From the NCBI GenBank assembly GCA_007119305.1, contig SKPY01000418.1, positions 1-9,116 on the forward strand: 9,116 bases of DNA, written 5' to 3'. Below, in pieces: positions 6,213-9,116 of the stretch (its first letter is position 1; each line of letters opens with the position of its first letter). Position numbers and translations under genes: made by a program. The notes beneath the pieces were generated by a model. That model saw nothing but the letters and a program-made list of their open reading frames with translations. It was not told the origin of the DNA and did not search any database. The stretch comes from Nitriliruptorales bacterium (lineage in GTDB: Bacteria > Actinomycetota > Nitriliruptoria > Euzebyales > Egibacteraceae).

Positions 6213-6917
6213 CTAGCAGCCCACCTCGTCAGCGAGCGCCTCGAGGCTGTCGACCACGACGGTGGTTCCGGCCGGGGGGCTCTCTGGCGGACCGCCTACG
6301 CCGTACTCGTGCGGTCGGCGCACGAACGCGGTCGCGAAACCCAGGTCGGCTGTGGCTGCGCAGTCGGCGGCGTGGGCGGCGACCATGAGGCAGCGGCGTG
6401 GTTCGACGCCGAGCCACGCCGCTGCCGTCGTGTACACCCGCGGGTCGGGCTTGTAGGCGCCGACTGGTTCCGCGCCGAGGATGGCGTGCCAGCGCAGGTC
6501 GGCGTGGCGCGCGAGACGGGCCATCATGCCCACCGACCCGTTGGACAGCGCCGCCAGCAGCACGTGATGACGCAGTCGTTCGAGCCCGGCTACCACGTCG
6601 GGCCAGGGTTCCAGGCGGCACCAGGCGTCAGCCAGCCACGCCTGCTCGCCAGCGTCCAGCGGTGCGCAGTCGTAGGCGCGCAGCGTGTCCTCGAGCATCT
6701 CGCGGTGCAGCACGTCGAGGCGCACGAACGGTCGTTCCCCGCGCCGCACGACCGACAGCGCCGGCTGGTACCGGCGGCGCCAGTCGTCGGCGAACGCCGC
6801 GGGATCGAGCTGCTCGCCGCGCCGGCGGACCAGGAGCTCATCGATGTCGCGGGCGACCGACGAGCGCCAGTCAACGAGGGTCCCGAACACGTCGAACAGG
6901 GCGGCGTCGATCTCCAT
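6213..6917 (-). CDS. Type II haloacid-dehalogenase-like hydrolase (HAD superfamily)
   Basis: This 234-residue protein has HAD motif I FDVFGTLVD with the nucleophile D9 and T13, motif II LSNG (S125/N126), motif III YKPDP with K156, and motif IV with D185. As in L-2-haloacid dehalogenases, the phosphatase-type second Asp of motif I is replaced (F11), favouring dehalogenation or related ester chemistry over phosphate transfer. Spacing matches characterised L-2-haloacid dehalogenases (Lys to Asp 29 residues; Tyr six residues after Lys, Y162). However, the two motif IV positions that are Ser and Asn there are A180 and H182 here (AHAAD), so activity on 2-haloacids is uncertain. The ATG at 6917 is chosen because AAGGA lies 7 nt upstream and MEIDAALFDVFGTL is a normal N terminus; the frame stays open further upstream but overlaps the divergent manD gene. 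It is divergent from manD and stands alone. Confidence 0.9.
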   Translation of the reverse strand: MEIDAALFDVFGTLVDWRSSVARDIDELLVRRRGEQLDPAAFADDWRRRYQPALSVVRRGERPFVRLDVLHREMLEDTLRAYDCAPLDAGEQAWLADAWCRLEPWPDVVAGLERLRHHVLLAALSNGSVGMMARLARHADLRWHAILGAEPVGAYKPDPRVYTTAAAWLGVEPRRCLMVAAHAADCAATADLGFATAFVRRPHEYGVGGPPESPPAGTTVVVDSLEALADEVGC

Positions 6918-6924
6918 GGTCCCT

Positions 6925-6929
6925 TCCTT
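6925..6929 (-). promoter_or_regulatory. Shine-Dalgarno AAGGA that decides the HAD gene start
   Basis: On the - strand AAGGA lies 7 nt before the ATG at 6917. It supports the short 234-residue product over longer readings of the same open frame. Confidence 0.7.
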
Positions 6930-7077
6930 CGCTCGCGTTCCTGGACCACCACGCTCGGTGGGACGTGGAACGGTGTGGCGGGCATGGTGGCCTCGTACCC
7001 TGCCCGCCGGCTCGTACACGACCGCACCATTACGCTCGGGGCGGCAGGCGCCCGGGTCCCGCACACGGCGTCGCGTT

Positions 7078-7084
7078 GGAGGAG
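7078..7084 (+). promoter_or_regulatory. Shine-Dalgarno GGAGGAG that decides the manD start
   Basis: GGAGGAG sits 5 nt before the ATG at 7090 and is the strongest ribosome site in the window. It fixes the start although the frame is open well upstream. Confidence 0.8.
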
Positions 7085-7089
7085 CTGCG

Positions 7090-8301
7090 ATGAGGATTGT
7101 GAACGCTGCGGTCAGCGTCTGCTCACCGGGGCGGGCGTTCGTCACCGTCAGGATCGACACCGACGCCGGGATCTCCGGGCTCGGCGATGCCACGCTGAAC
7201 GGCCGTGAGCTCGCCGTCGCGAGCTATCTGTCAGAGCACGTGCTGCCGTTGCTCGAGGGCCGGGACCCGATGGCGACCGAGGCGCTGTGGCAGTACCTCT
7301 ACCGGGGGGCGTACTGGCGCCGCGGGCCCGTCACCATGGCAGCCATCGGGGCCATCGACATCGCCTTGTGGGACCTCAAGGCCAAAGCGCTCGACGTCCC
7401 CCTCTACCAGCTCCTCGGCGGAGCCTCACGTGAGAAGGTCCGCGTCTACGGCCACGCGAGCGCCGGCGACCTCGACACCCTCTGCGAGGCCGTGGCTCGC
7501 TACCGCGACATGGGCTACGAGGCGATCCGGATCCAGTGCACGCCGCCCGGTGTCGAGCACGGCTACGGCGTCGGCAAGGGCGACCTGTACTACGAGCCGG
7601 CGACGCCGGGACCCCGTCCAGCCGAGGAGACGTGGTCGACGGCGCACTACCTTGACTTCGCCCCGAGGATGTTCGCGCACGTCCGTGACGCCTTCGGCTG
7701 GGAGCTCCACCTCCTGCACGACGCCCACCACCGTCTCACGCCGCAGGAGGCGGCGTGGCTGGGGCAACGGCTCGAACCCCACCGGCCGTTCTGGCTCGAG
7801 GACGTCGCCCCGGCGGAGCTGCAGGAGGGCTATCGGCTGATCCGTCGGCACACGACGGTCCCCCTCGCCCTCGGCGAGGTGTTCAACTCCATCTACGACT
7901 GTCGCCTCCTGCTGACCGAGCAGCTCATCGACTACATCCGCGCCACGCCGTCGCACTGCGGCGGGTTGAGCCATCTGCTGAAGATCGCGCATCTCGCCGA
8001 AGTCCATCACATCCGCACCGGCTGCCACGGGCCCACCGATGTGTCACCCGTTGCGATGGCGGCGATGTTCCACTTCGATCTTGCGATCCACAACTTCGGC
8101 ATCCAGGAGTTCATGCGGCACACCGAGGCGACGAACGCGGTCTTCCCCCACGCCTACCGCTTCGAGGACGGCTTCGTCCATCCTGGCGACGTCGCCGGCC
8201 TCGGCGTCGACTACGACGAGGACCTTGCGCGCCAGCACCCCTACACACCTGCCTACCTGCCGGTCGCCTACCTGGACGACGGCACCGTGCACAACTGGTA
8301 G
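7090..8301 (+). CDS. manD: D-mannonate dehydratase ManD (RspA-like, enolase superfamily)
   Basis: This 403-residue cytosolic enzyme should dehydrate D-mannonate, or possibly D-gluconate, to 2-keto-3-deoxy-D-gluconate. The N-terminal capping domain carries the ManD hallmarks GDATLNGRELAVASYL (about 32-47), WQYLYRGAYWRRGPVTM and DIALWDLKAKA. In the barrel, R147 and Y159 have the same spacing, and to my recollection the same numbering, as the Arg-Tyr pair of Novosphingobium ManD. The Mg2+ ligands are D211, E237 and E263, with H213 as the second catalytic residue. R284 (RATPSHCGG) and H313 (RTGCHGPTDVSP) complete the active site. Length equals the family norm (about 400), and the protein ends in the expected acidic, Tyr-rich tail. 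E. coli RspA belongs to the same subgroup, some members of which have low or no activity, so efficiency is not assured. No KDG kinase, aldolase, uronate isomerase or sugar-acid transporter is adjacent. The start is set by GGAGGAG at 7078-7084. Confidence 0.94.
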   Translation: MRIVNAAVSVCSPGRAFVTVRIDTDAGISGLGDATLNGRELAVASYLSEHVLPLLEGRDPMATEALWQYLYRGAYWRRGPVTMAAIGAIDIALWDLKAKALDVPLYQLLGGASREKVRVYGHASAGDLDTLCEAVARYRDMGYEAIRIQCTPPGVEHGYGVGKGDLYYEPATPGPRPAEETWSTAHYLDFAPRMFAHVRDAFGWELHLLHDAHHRLTPQEAAWLGQRLEPHRPFWLEDVAPAELQEGYRLIRRHTTVPLALGEVFNSIYDCRLLLTEQLIDYIRATPSHCGGLSHLLKIAHLAEVHHIRTGCHGPTDVSPVAMAAMFHFDLAIHNFGIQEFMRHTEATNAVFPHAYRFEDGFVHPGDVAGLGVDYDEDLARQHPYTPAYLPVAYLDDGTVHNW

Positions 8302-8361
8302 GCCGTGACGTCGCGTGTGCCGCGGCGGTCGCTCCACGGGCCCCGCGGTGGCCGGGCGAGG

Positions 8362-9075
8362 TCAGAGGCAACCGGGCCGGTCGTCGACCTCGGTCACGGC
8401 GCGCCTGCAGTGGAAGCGCTGCGCGGCCTCGTCGACGAACCAGCCGTCGTCGCCTTCGAGCAGGTGCAACCGCAGGTCCCGACCGGCCGTGGCGTCGTCG
8501 AGGTAGCCCCACTCGAGCAGCCCACCGATGGCCTCGCCTGCAGCGACCTCCGCGTCGTCTGCGGTGAGCACCCGCAGGGTCACCTCCCAGGCGCCGTCCC
8601 CGCCCAGCGCCGGCCCGGACTCCTGCTCGGCCAGCGCGGTCACCAGCGCGCCGGGGCTGTCGTACGCGGCACCTGCGCCGAACCCCTCGGGCACGTCGGT
8701 CGGGTGCCAGTCGGTCACGCCCGGCTGCCACTCGTCCGGCAGGTCGTCCACAGGCATGAAGTAGGCGCGCAGCTGGTCGGTCACGCCGTCCTCCGTGCGG
8801 GCCGGCTCGGGCTCGCCCGCAAGCCGCAGGTCGGTCTCCTGCGGGTCATCGGGCCCCGGAGCGGCCTCGGCGTCGGCGAGCTCCTGGCGCAGGGCCTCGT
8901 TCTCGCGCCGTAGCTCCCCGAGCTCCGCCTCGAGCTCGTCACGCTCTGCCTCGAGCTCGTCACGCTCTGCCTCGAGCTCGGCCTCACGGGCGCGGTCGGC
9001 GTCGTCGGGGTCGTCCGGGGCGCAGGCAGCGACGAGGCACAGGGCCAGCGCCAGGGCGGGCGTACGCAGATGCAT
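8362..9075 (-). CDS. Small acidic coiled-coil lipoprotein, function unknown
   Basis: This 237-residue protein has a short signal peptide and a lipobox LVAAC, giving C18 as the lipidated residue, so it is probably anchored outside the cytoplasmic membrane. After an Asp-rich spacer (20-27), residues about 28-70 form a charged coiled coil with heptads of the ELEAERD type, then LRRENEALRQEL. A Pro/Glu-rich linker (72-95) leads to a compact C-terminal domain (about 97-237) rich in Trp and acids, with the pieces YFMPVDDLPDEW, WEVTLRVLTADD, LLEWGYLDDATAG and GWFVDEAAQRFHC, and two cysteines (C223, C236) that could pair. I recognise no enzyme motif; an alpha/beta sensor-like or NTF2-like fold is only a guess. 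The ATG at 9075 has GGAGG 8 nt upstream, and a TACGGT hexamer at 9102-9097 (- strand) could be its -10. It converges on manD with a 60-nt gap. Confidence 0.85.
   Translation of the reverse strand: MHLRTPALALALCLVAACAPDDPDDADRAREAELEAERDELEAERDELEAELGELRRENEALRQELADAEAAPGPDDPQETDLRLAGEPEPARTEDGVTDQLRAYFMPVDDLPDEWQPGVTDWHPTDVPEGFGAGAAYDSPGALVTALAEQESGPALGGDGAWEVTLRVLTADDAEVAAGEAIGGLLEWGYLDDATAGRDLRLHLLEGDDGWFVDEAAQRFHCRRAVTEVDDRPGCL
8927..8980 (-). repeat. 21-bp tandem repeat encoding coiled-coil heptads
   Basis: Two identical 21-bp units (8927-8947 and 8948-8968) are followed by the first 12 bases of a third (8969-8980). Each unit encodes one heptad (ELEAERD register) of the lipoprotein's coiled coil, so unit gain or loss would lengthen or shorten the rod by exactly one heptad while keeping frame and hydrophobic register. 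Confidence 0.93.
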
Positions 9076-9096
9076 GAGCCATCCCTCCCACCCACG

Positions 9097-9102
9097 ACCG
9101 TA
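9097..9102 (-). promoter_or_regulatory. Candidate -10 hexamer TACGGT of the coiled-coil lipoprotein gene
   Basis: TACGGT on the - strand lies 21 nt before the ATG. It is identical to the hexamer proposed for the dehydrogenase at 4076-4081. The matching -35 would fall beyond the window edge, so the call rests on the hexamer alone. Confidence 0.3.
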
Positions 9103-9116
9103 GCGCAGCCTGCGTC

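Larger units (their letters stand above)
6918..7089. promoter_or_regulatory. Divergent control region between HAD gene and manD
   Basis: This 172-nt region must hold the promoters of both flanking genes. On the + strand, TACGCT at 7031-7036 is a possible -10 for manD (53 nt before its ATG), with no clear -35. The inverted repeat TCGT-AC-ACGA at 7012-7021 fits the half-site pattern of FadR-type GntR operators. CTCGTAC occurs twice (6992-6998 and 7011-7017). A 5-bp-arm inverted repeat CCACC/GGTGG lies at 6946-6961. No -10 for the HAD gene stands out. All are pattern matches only. Confidence 0.35.

Noticed and set aside
6685..7089. N-terminal extension of manD
   Set aside because: The frame is open, but the extension overlaps the HAD gene antisense, lacks ManD similarity, and the strong GGAGGAG site marks 7090.
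6918..7193. N-terminal extension of the HAD protein
   Set aside because: It would overlap the start of manD and precede a complete HAD N terminus; AAGGA supports 6917.
4983..7208. A 741-codon open frame on the + strand
   Set aside because: It runs out of frame through the AI-2E gene and antisense through the HAD gene, is swamped by Arg/Pro/Ala, and has no ribosome site. Long spurious frames are expected at this GC.
6213..8301. HAD gene and manD as one novel sugar-acid pathway
   Set aside because: They are divergent, share no obvious substrate chemistry, and no other pathway gene is near. Chance adjacency is the simpler reading.
8320..8348. CCGCGG ... CCGCGG hairpin in the manD/lipoprotein convergent gap
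   Set aside because: Only six strong pairs with a 17-nt loop, no T tract, and such GC words are frequent here.
1..9116. Mobile elements, CRISPR, tRNA or rRNA, toxin-antitoxin or defence genes
   Set aside because: I found no transposase or integrase motifs, no regularly spaced repeats, no cloverleaf-like sequence and no small paired genes with ribosome sites.

Overview
This is a very GC-rich stretch of bacterial chromosome. Third codon positions are almost all G or C, GTG starts occur, open frames are stacked on both strands, and TTA is nearly absent. With an actinobacterial-style 2-oxoglutarate dehydrogenase E1 and two Cys-anchored lipoproteins, this points to a high-GC Actinomycetota member. 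A deep lineage such as Nitriliruptoria is possible, but I cannot fix the taxon from sequence alone. I see no mobile element, CRISPR array, tRNA, rRNA or prophage gene.

Layout, left to right: (1) the C-terminal part of 2-oxoglutarate dehydrogenase E1 (kgd/sucA type, cut by the window edge), + strand; (2) 20 nt later, an M18 metallo-aminopeptidase, + strand; (3) converging on it, a secreted lipoprotein with a proline-rich stalk and a probable beta-propeller domain, - strand; (4) after a 98-nt divergent gap, a classical NADP-type short-chain dehydrogenase directly abutting (5) an AI-2E/PerM-family membrane protein, both + strand; (6) converging on it across a G-rich 170-nt gap, a type II haloacid-dehalogenase-like hydrolase, - strand; (7) after a 172-nt divergent gap, a D-mannonate dehydratase (ManD/RspA) of the enolase superfamily, + strand; (8) converging on it, a small acidic coiled-coil lipoprotein, - strand, whose upstream region runs to the window edge.

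No gap exceeds 172 nt. The genes look like short independent transcription units rather than one pathway. Likely co-transcribed pairs are kgd with the aminopeptidase and the dehydrogenase with the AI-2E protein. ManD makes 2-keto-3-deoxy-gluconate from sugar acids, but no KDG kinase, KDPG aldolase, transporter or regulator lies beside it. Three exact or near-exact short tandem duplications (16, 18 and 21 bp) sit in or at the edge of genes. They suggest replication slippage is a visible local source of change. I did not find a convincing new multi-gene system. The best second-look items are the slippage repeats, the single TTA codon in the AI-2E gene, a G-quadruplex motif in a convergent gap, altered active-site residues in the dehalogenase-like protein, the solitary ManD, and the two uncharacterised lipoproteins.
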